From positions 1 through 63,200 of the forward strand of contig JAJDZN010000035.1 in assembly GCA_022824585.1 (NCBI GenBank): DNA of 63,200 nucleotides, in the 5' to 3' direction. Position 1 is the first letter of the stretch. Each line of letters starts with the position of its first letter. This DNA is from Bryobacterales bacterium. GTDB taxonomy: Bacteria > Acidobacteriota > Terriglobia > Bryobacterales > UBA6623. The position numbers and the translations under genes were made by a program. The notes beneath the pieces were generated by a model. The model worked only from the letters and a program-made list of their open reading frames with translations, did no database searches and had not been told where the DNA came from. Shown here in pieces: positions 1 through 8,168 of the stretch.

Positions 1-450
1 GCACTTGAGCCCCGCGAGCAGTCTGCGGACCGCGACGTTGAGCGACGGGTGCACGAGATTCGGAGCGATCTCTGCCAGCGGCTCAAGGACGAATCCCCTC
101 TCGTGCATGCGCGGGTGCGGGATCTGCAAGCCTTTCTCGCAAAGCACGAGGTCACCGTACAGCAGTATGTCGATGTCCAGCACGCGCGGCTCGTTGCGCG
201 TAGTCCGGTTGCGACCTCGCCGTCGTTCGAGCCGCATCGCGGCCAAGAGCAACTCGGACGGCTCCAAGGCCGACTCGAGACAGACGCACGTGTTGAGGAA
301 CATCCCGCCGGGGCAATCGACCGGCTCGGTCTCGATCAGGGACGCGCGAGCGAGCACCGTGCCAACTCGGCTCAACCCGGCCAGCGCAAAGCGCAGGTGC
401 GCTTCCCGTTCACCGATATTCGAACCCAGGCCCAGATACGCCCTAGCCAC
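1..450 (-). CDS. folK: 2-amino-4-hydroxy-6-hydroxymethyldihydropteridine pyrophosphokinase (FolK), C-terminus cut by window edge
   Basis: FolK transfers pyrophosphate from ATP to 6-hydroxymethyl-dihydropterin, the step before dihydropteroate synthase in folate synthesis. Translation from a GTG at 450 gives VARAYLGLGSNIGEREAHL, the characteristic HPPK N-terminus. It continues through IETEPVDCPGGMFLNTCV and the metal/ATP motif PRVLDIDILLYGD (D-x-D), then PHPRMHERGFVLEPLAEIAP. The 150 visible codons cover nearly the whole enzyme, and the stop lies outside the window. The GTG start overlaps the folB stop by 8 bp, so folP-folB-folK is one translationally coupled unit. Confidence 0.93.
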   Translation of the reverse strand, partial: MARAYLGLGSNIGEREAHLRFALAGLSRVGTVLARASLIETEPVDCPGGMFLNTCVCLESALEPSELLLAAMRLERRRGRNRTTRNEPRVLDIDILLYGDLVLCEKGLQIPHPRMHERGFVLEPLAEIAPNLVHPSLNVAVRRLLAGLKC

Positions 451-808
451 GTCGGTTCCGGACCACCTCGACGCCAGCCCACGGGACACCGAATTCGGCC
501 AAGGCCGTGGGCTTGCGGACCCGCACGAGCACCTCTTCGGCGGCAAACCGCTCCAGCAGGGCTGCCGCGACCCCCTCCGCTATCGTCTCGATCAGCGCAT
601 ACGGCCGGATACCAGCCACCCGTTGGGCCTCGGCGCGCACGTCCACATAGTTGATCGCGGCCTCAATCGAGTCCTCCATTGCGGCCTCGCTCAGATCGCA
701 GCGCAACTCGATGTCGATCAACAGCATCTGCGACTCTTCGCGCTCCTGCTCGGCGCAGCCCACGCGCGCCTGCACCGGCATCTCGGGCAGCATGATCCTA
801 TCCCGCAT
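443..808 (-). CDS. folB: Dihydroneopterin aldolase (FolB)
   Basis: FolB cleaves 7,8-dihydroneopterin to 6-hydroxymethyl-dihydropterin and glycolaldehyde. The 121-residue product has the usual family length. It keeps the catalytic-site signatures: Glu in GCAEQEREESQ near the N-terminus, Tyr in AINYVDV, Glu in LIETIAEGVAAALLERF, and Lys in VRVRKPTAL. The ATG at 808 aligns with the family start. The gene starts inside folP (11-bp overlap) and ends inside folK (8-bp overlap), so the three proteins are probably made from one transcript. Confidence 0.93.
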   Translation of the reverse strand: MRDRIMLPEMPVQARVGCAEQEREESQMLLIDIELRCDLSEAAMEDSIEAAINYVDVRAEAQRVAGIRPYALIETIAEGVAAALLERFAAEEVLVRVRKPTALAEFGVPWAGVEVVRNRRG

Positions 809-1622
809 CTCCCGCCTCCCTGATAGCGTCGGCCACGTCTACCACGCGCCGACATTGCTTGACATCGTGCACGCGCACGACCGCAGCCCCGTTGATCACA
901 GCTGTCGCAACAGCCGCCAAAGTACCTTCCAACCTCTCATCGACGGGCAGGCGGCTGGGCAGGCTGCCCAAGAACGACTTCCGCGAAGGCCCGACCAAGA
1001 TGGGGTAGCCTAGCGCGCGGAACTCACTCAACCGCGCCAAGAGCTCGAAATTCTGCCCCGCCGACTTGCCAAAGCCTAGGCCCGGATCCACAGCGATCTC
1101 CCGGACCCCAGCCTGTCTGGCGCGTTCGGACTGCGCCTTCAGAAACGCGCGGACTTCGGCGACGACATCGCCATAGGCCGTGTCCAACTGCATCGTGGCG
1201 GGTTCGCCGCGCATGTGCATGATCACCACGCTGGCCTGGGCCGCGGCCGCAACCGAGAGCATCTGTGGATCACGCAGCCCTCGGATGTCGTTGACGATGC
1301 TCGCGCCCGACTCCAGACAGCGCCTCGCGACACCCGGCTTGAGCGTATCGATCGAGATTGGCACGCTGACCCGCGCAGCCAGAGCCTCCAGCACCGGTAG
1401 CACTCGTCGAAGTTCGTCGTCCTCGCTGATTCGGCCTGAACCGGGACGCGAGCTCTCCCCGCCGACATCAATCATGTCTGCCCCTTCCTCGACCATTTGG
1501 ACGCCGCGCTCGGTTGCCGGCACAACATCCACGTAGCGCCCGCCGTCCGAGAACGAGTCCGGCGTCACATTTAGGACGCCCATGACCAGCGTTCTGGACG
1601 AGTTGAAGTGCGGTCCGAGCAC
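798..1622 (-). CDS. folP: Dihydropteroate synthase (FolP)
   Basis: FolP condenses 6-hydroxymethyl-dihydropterin pyrophosphate with p-aminobenzoate to give dihydropteroate, and is the classical sulfonamide target. The 274-residue TIM barrel shows VMGVLNVTPDSFSDGG (pABA loop 1), DVGGESSRPGS (loop 2), SIDTLKPGVAR, NDIRGL, DPGLGFGKS, GPSRKSFLG and the terminal RVHDVK. The GTG start at 1622 has a GGAGGA Shine-Dalgarno about 7 nt upstream. First gene of the folP-folB-folK unit, divergent from the sulfatase gene. Confidence 0.97.
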   Translation of the reverse strand: MLGPHFNSSRTLVMGVLNVTPDSFSDGGRYVDVVPATERGVQMVEEGADMIDVGGESSRPGSGRISEDDELRRVLPVLEALAARVSVPISIDTLKPGVARRCLESGASIVNDIRGLRDPQMLSVAAAAQASVVIMHMRGEPATMQLDTAYGDVVAEVRAFLKAQSERARQAGVREIAVDPGLGFGKSAGQNFELLARLSEFRALGYPILVGPSRKSFLGSLPSRLPVDERLEGTLAAVATAVINGAAVVRVHDVKQCRRVVDVADAIREAGDAG

Positions 1623-1681
1623 TGCCAGTCCTCCATTGTCGCCCTCGCGACCCCGGAGATCCGCTTCCCGGCAGGCTCTGC

Positions 1682-1687
1682 TATGCT
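1682..1687 (+). promoter_or_regulatory. -10-like box TATGCT, 9 nt before the sulfatase ATG
   Basis: TATGCT is followed by 9 nt and then the ATG at 1697, with no Shine-Dalgarno between. I see no convincing -35. A start 6-7 nt after this box would leave a leader of only about 3 nt. Confidence 0.4.
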
Positions 1688-1696
1688 TGCCCTGCG

Positions 1697-3115
1697 ATGC
1701 GACGAACCCGGCGCGAGATTCTCGGGACGCTAGGCGGCGCGGCCGCCATCGGGCTGGGCTGCGGGCCGCGCCCCGGCGCGGATCGCCCCCCCAATATCCT
1801 GTTTCTGCTCACGGACGACCAGCGCTACGACATGTTCGGGGCCGGCGGGAACCCGATCATTCGGACGCCGAACATGGACCGGCTCGCCGACGAGGGCGTG
1901 ATGTTCACGAACAACTACGTGACCACCGCTATCTGCGCCACCTCTAGAGCTTCATTCTTCACGGGCCTGTACGCGCGCTGCCACGGCATTCATGGTTTCC
2001 GGACACGGCTCAGCGAGGAGCAGCACCAGCTCAGCTATCCGGTCCGCCTCCGCAACGCGGGCTATCGGACGGGCTTCATCGGGAAATACGGCGTCGGCGG
2101 GGCCGACGATATCGAAGATGCCACGTCCCGCTACGACTACTTCGAAGGCTGGCCGGGACAGGGCCAGTACCTAGTGCCAGGGCGGGCCCACATGACCGAG
2201 CACCTTGGAAACCAAGCCCTGGAGTTTCTTGACGGGTCGGACTCGGGCCAACCCTGGAACCTCTCCGTGAGTTTCAAGGCCCCGCACGTGCAAGACCGAG
2301 TCGACCCATATTTCATCAACGACCCGCGTTTGGACGACCTGTACGACGGACTGCGCTTGCAGCCGTTCCCCCACATGGACGGCTCGTACTATGACTCGCT
2401 TCCCGAGTTTCTCAAGGACAACACCGAGAGCCGCATCCGCTGGGTGAGGCGCTTCGGCACGCCGGAGAAATGGGAGGAATCCGTCAAGCGCTACTACGCC
2501 CTGATCCACGGGGTCGACATCCAGATCGGCCGCATGCTCGCGCGGCTCGAGGAGCTGGGCCAATTGGACAATACAGTCGTGATCTTCACCGGGGACAACG
2601 GATTCTTCCTGGGAGAGCGTGGCTGGGCCGGCAAGTGGTACATGCACGAGGAATCCATCCGCACGCCAATGGTCATCCGAGATCCGCGCTTGCGTGGGCG
2701 CGCGGGAACCCGCCGCAGCGAGATGGCGCTCAATATCGATGCCTGTCCGACCATCTTGGACGCGGCCGGTCTGGACCGGCCCGAGTCCATGAACGGACGC
2801 AGCCTGATGCCGCTCGCAAGGGGAGAATCTCCGCAGTGGCGGCAAGAGTGGTTTTACGAGCATCTCTTCGAGAATCCGCGAGTCCCGATGAGCGAAGGCG
2901 TGCATACCGGCGACTGGAAGTATTTTGTCTTCCACCAAGCGGATCCCCCGCACGAGGAGGTGTACCACCTGGCGGTGGATCCGCAGGAGACCGTCAATCT
3001 GGCGAGCTCGCAAGACCATGCCGAGACCGTGGCTCGCCTGCGACAGCGCCGCCAGGCTTGGGTCGAGAATCTTGAGAGCTGGCGTATCGACCAGCCTTGG
3101 ACCGAGCCCGCGTAG
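1697..3115 (+). CDS. Secreted type I sulfatase with Tat/lipoprotein signal
   Basis: Formylglycine-dependent arylsulfatase family protein (472 aa) that hydrolyses sulfate esters outside the cytoplasm. The N-terminus RRTRREILGTLGGAAAIGLGCG combines a twin-arginine signal with a lipobox Cys at 22. The core follows: PNILFLLTDDQRYD (metal Asp pair), then Cys80 in CATSRASFFTG, the Cys converted to formylglycine, and later VVIFTGDNGFFLGERGWAGKWYMHEESIRTP. The third position of the maturation motif is Thr instead of the usual Pro, Ala or Ser. No sulfatase-maturating enzyme lies nearby. The substrate cannot be read from sequence; carbohydrate sulfates are typical for S1 enzymes of this size. Confidence 0.9.
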   Translation: MRRTRREILGTLGGAAAIGLGCGPRPGADRPPNILFLLTDDQRYDMFGAGGNPIIRTPNMDRLADEGVMFTNNYVTTAICATSRASFFTGLYARCHGIHGFRTRLSEEQHQLSYPVRLRNAGYRTGFIGKYGVGGADDIEDATSRYDYFEGWPGQGQYLVPGRAHMTEHLGNQALEFLDGSDSGQPWNLSVSFKAPHVQDRVDPYFINDPRLDDLYDGLRLQPFPHMDGSYYDSLPEFLKDNTESRIRWVRRFGTPEKWEESVKRYYALIHGVDIQIGRMLARLEELGQLDNTVVIFTGDNGFFLGERGWAGKWYMHEESIRTPMVIRDPRLRGRAGTRRSEMALNIDACPTILDAAGLDRPESMNGRSLMPLARGESPQWRQEWFYEHLFENPRVPMSEGVHTGDWKYFVFHQADPPHEEVYHLAVDPQETVNLASSQDHAETVARLRQRRQAWVENLESWRIDQPWTEPA

Positions 3116-3194
3116 GGACCGGCGACCCCGCTCTTGCGCCCGAGAACAACGAGAATGCGACAAGACGTGCCTCGAACCACAGCGATCTGACGGG

Positions 3195-4235
3195 ATGAAA
3201 CACCCAGCTCTGAGCCTGTTTGCTGGAGCCGGCGGCATGGACATCGGCGTGGACCGTTGCGGCTTCAAGACTTGCTGCGCTGTCGAGCTTGACCCGCACT
3301 GCGCATCGACATTGCGACGCAATGCTAGGGGCAAGAAGGTCTGGAGCGTCGACATACGTGCATTGGATCCTCTGCGTGTCACAGACAGCCTGGACCTGCA
3401 GCCCGGGCACGTCGCGCTTCTGTGCGGCGGCCCGCCCTGCGTTCCGTTCAGCCCGGTCGGCAAGCAAGGCAGCCCCTGCGACCCGAAAAGCGAGCCCGTA
3501 TTCGAGATGGTGCGTTTCGCGGCGGCACTGCGTCCCAGTGTGGTCGTGATCGGGCAGGTTCCGCGCTTCCTCGACATGCAGTTCTCGCCGTCCGCGAGCA
3601 TGCGCGACGTGTTGGCCGAACGATTTGACGCTATCGGGTACGACACGTACACGACTGTGCTCGACGCCGTTCACTTCGGCGTGCCGCAGCGGCGGGGGCA
3701 AGCGTTTGTTATCTGCGTGCCTCGGGGCCAATGTTACGACTTCCCCGTTCCAGAACTAGTGTCGACAGCGACTGTTGGGGACGCGATAGGCGATCTTCCG
3801 GCTGCAACCCCTCCCGACGGAGAGCCCGCGGTGCCGAACCACATTGACGTCACGCCCGAGCGGGACCGGCAAAGGATCTCCTACGTGCCAGAGGGCGCGT
3901 GGCTGTCAAGGGCGGACGTCCACGCACCGCCGGAGATCGTCCGACGACTGACGCGCAAGGACACCACGAAGTATCGCCGCCTGCACCGGAACCAGGCGTC
4001 GATCGCTCTGCGGTGCGGCGAGGTGCCCTATCATCCGACGGAAAACCGCTATCTCACGCCGCGCGAGGCGGCGCGCATCCACGGATTTCCCGACCGTCAC
4101 GTGTTTGTCGGGCCGATCCGAAGACGAACCGTTACGGTCAGGGACCTGGACCAGCACCGACAAGTTGCGAACGCTGTTCCCCCTCCCCTCGCCACCGCCG
4201 TGGCGTCAAGCGTCCAAGACGCGCTAAGCCTGTAG
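3195..4235 (+). CDS. Orphan C5-cytosine DNA methyltransferase, catalytic motif VI altered
   Basis: Dcm-like AdoMet-dependent methyltransferase of 346 aa. Motif I is LSLFAGAGGMDIGVD, motif IV is GGPPCVPFS with nucleophile Cys82, and the C-terminal part has YLTPREAARIHGFPD and motif X RQVANAVPPPLATAVA. Motif VI, normally ENV, reads G120-Q121-V122 in VVVIGQVPRFL, so the conserved Glu that protonates cytosine N3 is missing. Motif VIII reads QRRGQ, not QxRxR. No restriction endonuclease, specificity subunit or vsr gene is adjacent. ATG 3195 places motif I at residue 7, as usual; a longer upstream extension in frame has no family resemblance. Activity is uncertain. Confidence 0.85.
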   Translation: MKHPALSLFAGAGGMDIGVDRCGFKTCCAVELDPHCASTLRRNARGKKVWSVDIRALDPLRVTDSLDLQPGHVALLCGGPPCVPFSPVGKQGSPCDPKSEPVFEMVRFAAALRPSVVVIGQVPRFLDMQFSPSASMRDVLAERFDAIGYDTYTTVLDAVHFGVPQRRGQAFVICVPRGQCYDFPVPELVSTATVGDAIGDLPAATPPDGEPAVPNHIDVTPERDRQRISYVPEGAWLSRADVHAPPEIVRRLTRKDTTKYRRLHRNQASIALRCGEVPYHPTENRYLTPREAARIHGFPDRHVFVGPIRRRTVTVRDLDQHRQVANAVPPPLATAVASSVQDALSL

Positions 4236-4247
4236 CGCGGCAGCGCT
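4234..4247. terminator. Short hairpin on the methyltransferase stop codon
   Basis: AGCGC (4234-4238) and GCGCT (4243-4247) can pair around a GGCA loop. The stem begins inside the methyltransferase TAG stop and lies between it and the convergent thiG end. There is no U-tract, so termination is only suggested. Confidence 0.25.
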
Positions 4248-4290
4248 CGGCGGAGATCCCGGCGATTGCGCGAAGAGCGCGGGCGCGCGG

Positions 4291-5061
4291 CTAGGCGACC
4301 AAGCCTTCCAAGGGCGAACTAGCGGACGCGTACAGCCTTCTCTGCATTCGCCCGGCCTCGTACGCGAGCCGTCCGGACTGGACGGCAAGCCGCATGGCCT
4401 CGGCCATCTTCGCCGCATCGTCGGCGAGCGCGATCGCCGTGTTCATCAACACGCCGTCGGCACCCAGTTCCATCGCGAGCGCCGCATCCGAGGCGGTCCC
4501 GACGCCGGCGTCGACGATCAGCGGCACCGCTGTGATCTTCTCGCGCAGGATCCGCAGCGCCGCGGGGTTCTGCACGCCCAGACCCGAGCCGATTGGCGCG
4601 GCAAGCGGCATTACGGCCGCAGCGCCAGCGTCGACCAGCCGACGCGCCACGATCAGGTCGTCGCTGGTGTACGGCAGCACCACGAAATCTTCCTTGACTA
4701 ACTGGCGGGTGGCTTCCAGCAGGCCCTCGGTGTCGGGGTACAGCGTGTCCTGATCGCCAATGACCTCCAGCTTGACCCAGTTCGACAGACCGACCTCGCG
4801 CGCCAGGCGCGCCGTCCGCACCGCCTCGTCGGCGCTGTAGCAGCCGGCGGTGTTGGGCAGTATGAACATCGCTTCGCGGTCGATGTAGTCGATTAGCGAC
4901 TCTTTCGACTTGTCGTGCAGGTTCACGCGCCGCACAGCGACGGTGACCATCGAGGCGCCGGAGATCTCGTGGCACGTCCGCATCTCCTCGAAGTTGCGAT
5001 ACTTCCCCGTTCCGACGATGAGACGCGAACCGAACTCTCTGCCAGCGATGCGTAGGCTCAT
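4291..5061 (-). CDS. thiG: Thiazole synthase (ThiG)
   Basis: ThiG builds the thiazole phosphate ring of thiamine from deoxyxylulose 5-phosphate, dehydroglycine and ThiS thiocarboxylate. The 256-residue protein has the family N-terminus [15 protein letters not shown], the Schiff-base lysine K97 in [10 protein letters not shown], and the phosphate-binding C-terminal half ([29 protein letters not shown]). No thiS, thiF, thiH or thiO is adjacent, so the other thiamine genes must lie elsewhere. A TAACAT box sits 6 nt before the ATG and no Shine-Dalgarno is visible. Confidence 0.97.
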   Translation of the reverse strand: MSLRIAGREFGSRLIVGTGKYRNFEEMRTCHEISGASMVTVAVRRVNLHDKSKESLIDYIDREAMFILPNTAGCYSADEAVRTARLAREVGLSNWVKLEVIGDQDTLYPDTEGLLEATRQLVKEDFVVLPYTSDDLIVARRLVDAGAAAVMPLAAPIGSGLGVQNPAALRILREKITAVPLIVDAGVGTASDAALAMELGADGVLMNTAIALADDAAKMAEAMRLAVQSGRLAYEAGRMQRRLYASASSPLEGLVA

Positions 5062-5067
5062 GCTTCG

Positions 5068-5073
5068 ATGTTA
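5068..5073 (-). promoter_or_regulatory. -10-like box TAACAT, 6 nt before the thiG ATG
   Basis: On the minus strand TAACAT is followed by CGAAGC and then the ATG of thiG. The distance matches transcription starting at or next to the start codon. The 65-bp thiG-obgE gap is divergent; I see no TPP riboswitch (thi box) in it. Confidence 0.45.
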
Positions 5074-5126
5074 GCCTGTGCGGACGCGCCTGTTCAGACT
5101 CAAGCTGGCAAGATAGCAACAGTGCA

Positions 5127-6203
5127 ATGTTTGTCGACGAAGCACAGATCAAGGTCCGCGCCGGCAAGGGCGGAAACGGCTGCGTCGCGTTCCGCCGCGA
5201 GAAGTTCGTCCCCAAGGGCGGCCCCTCCGGCGGCGACGGCGGCGACGGCGGAAGTGTCGTGCTGGAGTCCACCAGCCGCATGAACACCCTGACCCATTTC
5301 CGCTTCCAGCCGGAGCAAAGCGCCGAGAACGGGCGTCAAGGCGAGGGCAGCAAGTGCACCGGCAGGACGGGCAAAGACCTCGTCTTACAGGTCCCGGCCG
5401 GCACGCTGGTCTACGATGCCGAGTCGAACGAACTGCTGCACGACTTCGACGCCGCCGACCAGCAGTTCGTCGTTGCGCGCGGAGGACACGGCGGCAGGGG
5501 CAACGTGCACTTCAAGTCTTCAACCAACCGGGCGCCGCGGTATGCCGAGGACGGCACCGAGGGCCAAGCCCTGACCCTGACCCTGCGCCTGAAGCTGTTG
5601 GCCGATGTGGGCTTGGTCGGGTTTCCCAACGCCGGCAAGTCGACCTTGATCTCCAAGGTTTCCGCAGCCAGGCCCAAGATCGCTGACTACCCCTTCACCA
5701 CCTTGCAGCCCAATCTCGGCGTCGTCAGCATGGGGGAATTCGATAGCTTTGTGATGGCTGACATCCCCGGACTGATCAAGGGTGCCCACGACGGTCACGG
5801 CCTGGGCGACCGGTTCCTGCGCCACATCGAGCGCACCAAGATCCTGCTGCACTTGGTCGATCTCAGCGACGCGACCGGGCGCGACTGCGTGCAGGACTAC
5901 GAGGTTGTCGCGCGCGAGCTCTCGAGCTTTTCCCCCAAGCTTGCAGAAAAACCATGCATTGTCGCGGGAACGAAGCTGGATGCCATGCAGTCGCCCGAAC
6001 GAGTTCAGGAACTCCGGGACTACTGCGAATCCTCGGGATTGCAGTTCCAAGCGATATCTTCGGTGACGGGCGAGGGCATTGACGGCCTGCTGCGAATCGT
6101 GGGCGGGCGCGTTCGCGAGCTGCGCGAGGCCGTGGACGACGCCCGTGCGCCGCAACAGCCAGCGGCTGATCCCCCCCCATCGGGCGCAGGGGCTGCGAAA
6201 TGA
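5127..6203 (+). CDS. obgE: Obg-family GTPase (ObgE/CgtA)
   Basis: Ribosome-associated GTPase acting in 50S assembly and stress control. The N-terminal Obg fold (residues 1-158) has the glycine-rich stretch [17 protein letters not shown] and [12 protein letters not shown]. The G domain follows with G1 GFPNAGKST (165-173), G2 [10 protein letters not shown]3 [12 protein letters not shown] and a G4 of the form TKLD in place of NKxD. At 358 aa it has no large C-terminal OCT domain. It overlaps nadD by 4 bp (ATGA), so the two are coupled. Confidence 0.96.
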   Translation: MFVDEAQIKVRAGKGGNGCVAFRREKFVPKGGPSGGDGGDGGSVVLESTSRMNTLTHFRFQPEQSAENGRQGEGSKCTGRTGKDLVLQVPAGTLVYDAESNELLHDFDAADQQFVVARGGHGGRGNVHFKSSTNRAPRYAEDGTEGQALTLTLRLKLLADVGLVGFPNAGKSTLISKVSAARPKIADYPFTTLQPNLGVVSMGEFDSFVMADIPGLIKGAHDGHGLGDRFLRHIERTKILLHLVDLSDATGRDCVQDYEVVARELSSFSPKLAEKPCIVAGTKLDAMQSPERVQELRDYCESSGLQFQAISSVTGEGIDGLLRIVGGRVRELREAVDDARAPQQPAADPPPSGAGAAK

Positions 6204-6775
6204 GGCTCGCGCTCTTCGGCGGCACCTTCGATCCGATTCATAGCGGCCATATCGAGGCCGCGTTGAAAGCTGCGGACGCGTGCGCGCTGGACCGCGTCTT
6301 GGTCGTTCCCAGCGGAGTCCCGCCCCACAAGCAGGAAGCCTGCCACGCAGACTATGCGCACCGCTACCGGATGGTGGATCTGGCGTGCCGCGCCGACCCG
6401 AGGCTGGAAGCAAGCCGGCTGGAGCAGCCACGGGCCAGCGGCGAGCCGCACTATTCCGTCCACACTATCGATCGCATACGGGCGACCATGCAGTTCGACG
6501 GGGCGCTCCGGCTGGTCCTCGGGGCGGACGCGTTCTCAGAGATCAACCTGTGGCGCGACATCGACCAAATCGCGAAGGGGGTGGAATTCATCGTCGTGGA
6601 GCGGCCGGGATTCCAAGCGGACAGCGCAATGCGGCCGTCGCAAATCGTACGCTGCTCGCATCCAGCCTCGTCGCGAACGGTCCGGCATCGCGCCAAGATC
6701 GGCGGGTCGCTGGCGGATCTGGCGCCAGCGGCAGTGTGCGAATACCTCTGGCAGCACTCGCTGTACCGCTCCTAG
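6200..6775 (+). CDS. nadD: Nicotinate-nucleotide adenylyltransferase (NadD)
   Basis: NadD adenylylates nicotinate mononucleotide to deamido-NAD. The 191-aa product opens with [18 protein letters not shown], containing the nucleotidyltransferase GGTFDPxHxGH signature, followed by PSGVPPHKQ and the [17 protein letters not shown] region. The C-terminal ISSTxIR signature is degenerate ([22 protein letters not shown]), with Arg at the usual Thr position, but the ending [11 protein letters not shown] is normal. It overlaps obgE by 4 bp, a pairing common in many bacteria. Confidence 0.93.
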   Translation: MRLALFGGTFDPIHSGHIEAALKAADACALDRVLVVPSGVPPHKQEACHADYAHRYRMVDLACRADPRLEASRLEQPRASGEPHYSVHTIDRIRATMQFDGALRLVLGADAFSEINLWRDIDQIAKGVEFIVVERPGFQADSAMRPSQIVRCSHPASSRTVRHRAKIGGSLADLAPAAVCEYLWQHSLYRS

Positions 6776-6815
6776 GCAACCCGCCCTCGGGGCCCGCATG
6801 GTTCAACCCGCATCC

Positions 6816-6821
6816 TACAAT
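6816..6821 (+). promoter_or_regulatory. -10 box TACAAT, 6 nt before the propeller gene GTG
   Basis: TACAAT is followed by GGGGGC and then GTG at 6828. This places the expected transcription start at about the start codon and argues against the alternative in-frame ATG at 6798, which lies upstream of the box. Confidence 0.55.
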
Positions 6822-6827
6822 GGGGGC

Positions 6828-8153
6828 GTGAATTCCAGACGTCAATTCCTATCGCTGCTGGCCGCAGGCCCGCTAGCCGCGGCATCGCCGCAGCACTGGC
6901 CCCAGTTCCGCGGGGCGGAGTCGCTGGGAACCTCCCCCAACGACCCGCGCCTGCCTGAATCATGGAGCTCTACCGAGAACGTTCTCTGGAAGACGCCGCT
7001 GCCCGGGATGGCCTGGGCATCGCCCGTGGTCTGGGGCGATCGCGCCTTCCTGACCAACGTGGCTAGCGAGGGAGAGGTCGAAGCGGTCAAGAAGGGCCTG
7101 TATTTCGGCGGCAACCGCCCGGAAATCTCTTCCGACCCGCACCGCTGGTCCGCGCTAGGAGTGGATTTCAACACCGGCAAGATCGCGTGGGAAACCGAGC
7201 TGCGACGAGGCGCCCCTCCGACTCCGAGGCATCTCAAGAACTCTTACGGGTCCGAGACGCCCGTCACGGACGGCGAGCGGCTCTACGCCCACTTCGGCTA
7301 CCTGGCGACTTGGTGCCTCGACCTGGATGGCAAGATCTTGTGGAAGCGCGACTGGAAGCCCTACAAGGTTCGCAACGATTGGGGAACGTCGGCGTCGCCA
7401 GTCCTCCACGAAGGTCGACTCTACCTAGTCAACGACAACGACGAGCGCTCCACGCTGACCTGCGTGGACAAGCTCAACGGCAAGACGATTTGGGAAGTCG
7501 AGCGCGACGAAGGCAGCAACTGGTCCACCCCGTTCGTCTGGCAGAGCGATCTGCGAACCGAGATCGTGACCACCGGCACCGACAAGGTTCGCTCCTATGA
7601 TCTGGACGGCAAGCTGTTGTGGGAGCTGGGCGGAATGTCCTCGATCGTGATTCCCATGCCCTTCGCCGGCCACGGCCTGCTCTATGTCGCCTCGGGATAT
7701 GTGGGCGACCAGAAGCGCCCGGTATTCGCGATCCGGCCCGGAGCCGCGGGCGATATCAGCCTCGAGGACGGCCAGACCGAAAACGACTACATCGCCTGGC
7801 ACCAACCGCAGGCGGCGCCCTATAACCCGTCGCCGCTGCTGTACAAGGATCTTTACTACACGCTGTACGACCGCGGCTTCCTAACGTGTCACGACGCGGT
7901 GAGCGGCGAGGAGGTCTATGGCAAGCAGCGCTTCGAAGCCGGGGCGAACGCGTTCACAGCCTCGCCGTGGGCCTACAACGACCGAATCTTCTGCCTGAGC
8001 GAAGACGGAGACTGCTTCGTGGCCGAGCACGGCCGCGACTACCGGCTGGTCCGCAAGAACTCCATCGGCGAGCTCTGCATGTCCACGCCGGCCATCTCGC
8101 AAGGCAGCCTGCTACTCAGGACCGCGCAGAACCTGTACCGCATCGGCGGCTGA
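6828..8153 (+). CDS. Secreted PQQ-like beta-propeller protein
   Basis: Exported WD40/PQQ-like beta-propeller protein (441 aa). The N-terminus NSRRQFLSLLAAGPLAAASP is a Tat-type signal. The body repeats propeller blades of the form TGKIAWETEL, DGKILWKRDWK, NGKTIWEVERD and DGKLLWELGG, each with the tryptophan docking motif. The opening WPQFRGAESLGTS is typical of secreted PQQ-repeat proteins in Acidobacteriota and Planctomycetota. It has no quinoprotein dehydrogenase catalytic signature that I can see, so an enzymatic role is not assigned. Its 3' end faces rpoD, with both stop codons inside one hairpin. Confidence 0.85.
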   Translation: MNSRRQFLSLLAAGPLAAASPQHWPQFRGAESLGTSPNDPRLPESWSSTENVLWKTPLPGMAWASPVVWGDRAFLTNVASEGEVEAVKKGLYFGGNRPEISSDPHRWSALGVDFNTGKIAWETELRRGAPPTPRHLKNSYGSETPVTDGERLYAHFGYLATWCLDLDGKILWKRDWKPYKVRNDWGTSASPVLHEGRLYLVNDNDERSTLTCVDKLNGKTIWEVERDEGSNWSTPFVWQSDLRTEIVTTGTDKVRSYDLDGKLLWELGGMSSIVIPMPFAGHGLLYVASGYVGDQKRPVFAIRPGAAGDISLEDGQTENDYIAWHQPQAAPYNPSPLLYKDLYYTLYDRGFLTCHDAVSGEEVYGKQRFEAGANAFTASPWAYNDRIFCLSEDGDCFVAEHGRDYRLVRKNSIGELCMSTPAISQGSLLLRTAQNLYRIGG

Positions 8154-8168
8154 CGCTAGCCGCGTCAG
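8150..8168. terminator. Hairpin containing both convergent stop codons (propeller gene and rpoD)
   Basis: CTGACGC (8150-8156) pairs perfectly with GCGTCAG (8162-8168) around TAGCC. The stop codon of the propeller gene (8151-8153) and that of rpoD (8165-8167, minus strand) are each in one arm. It could serve as a bidirectional 3'-end structure, although no U-tract follows. Confidence 0.45.

Noticed and set aside
5..823. Plus-strand open frames across the folate genes (272 and 201 aa)
   Set aside because: They are antisense to folK and folB, which have clear family motifs; their translations are Ser/Arg-rich and motif-free.
2171..3652. Minus-strand 493-aa open frame over the sulfatase and methyltransferase
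   Set aside because: Shadow of two well-supported plus-strand genes; no motif and a composition typical of antisense GC-rich DNA.
5062..5126. Possible TPP riboswitch upstream of thiG
   Set aside because: The whole gap to obgE is 65 bp, a -10 box sits 6 nt before the ATG, and no thi-box sequence is visible.
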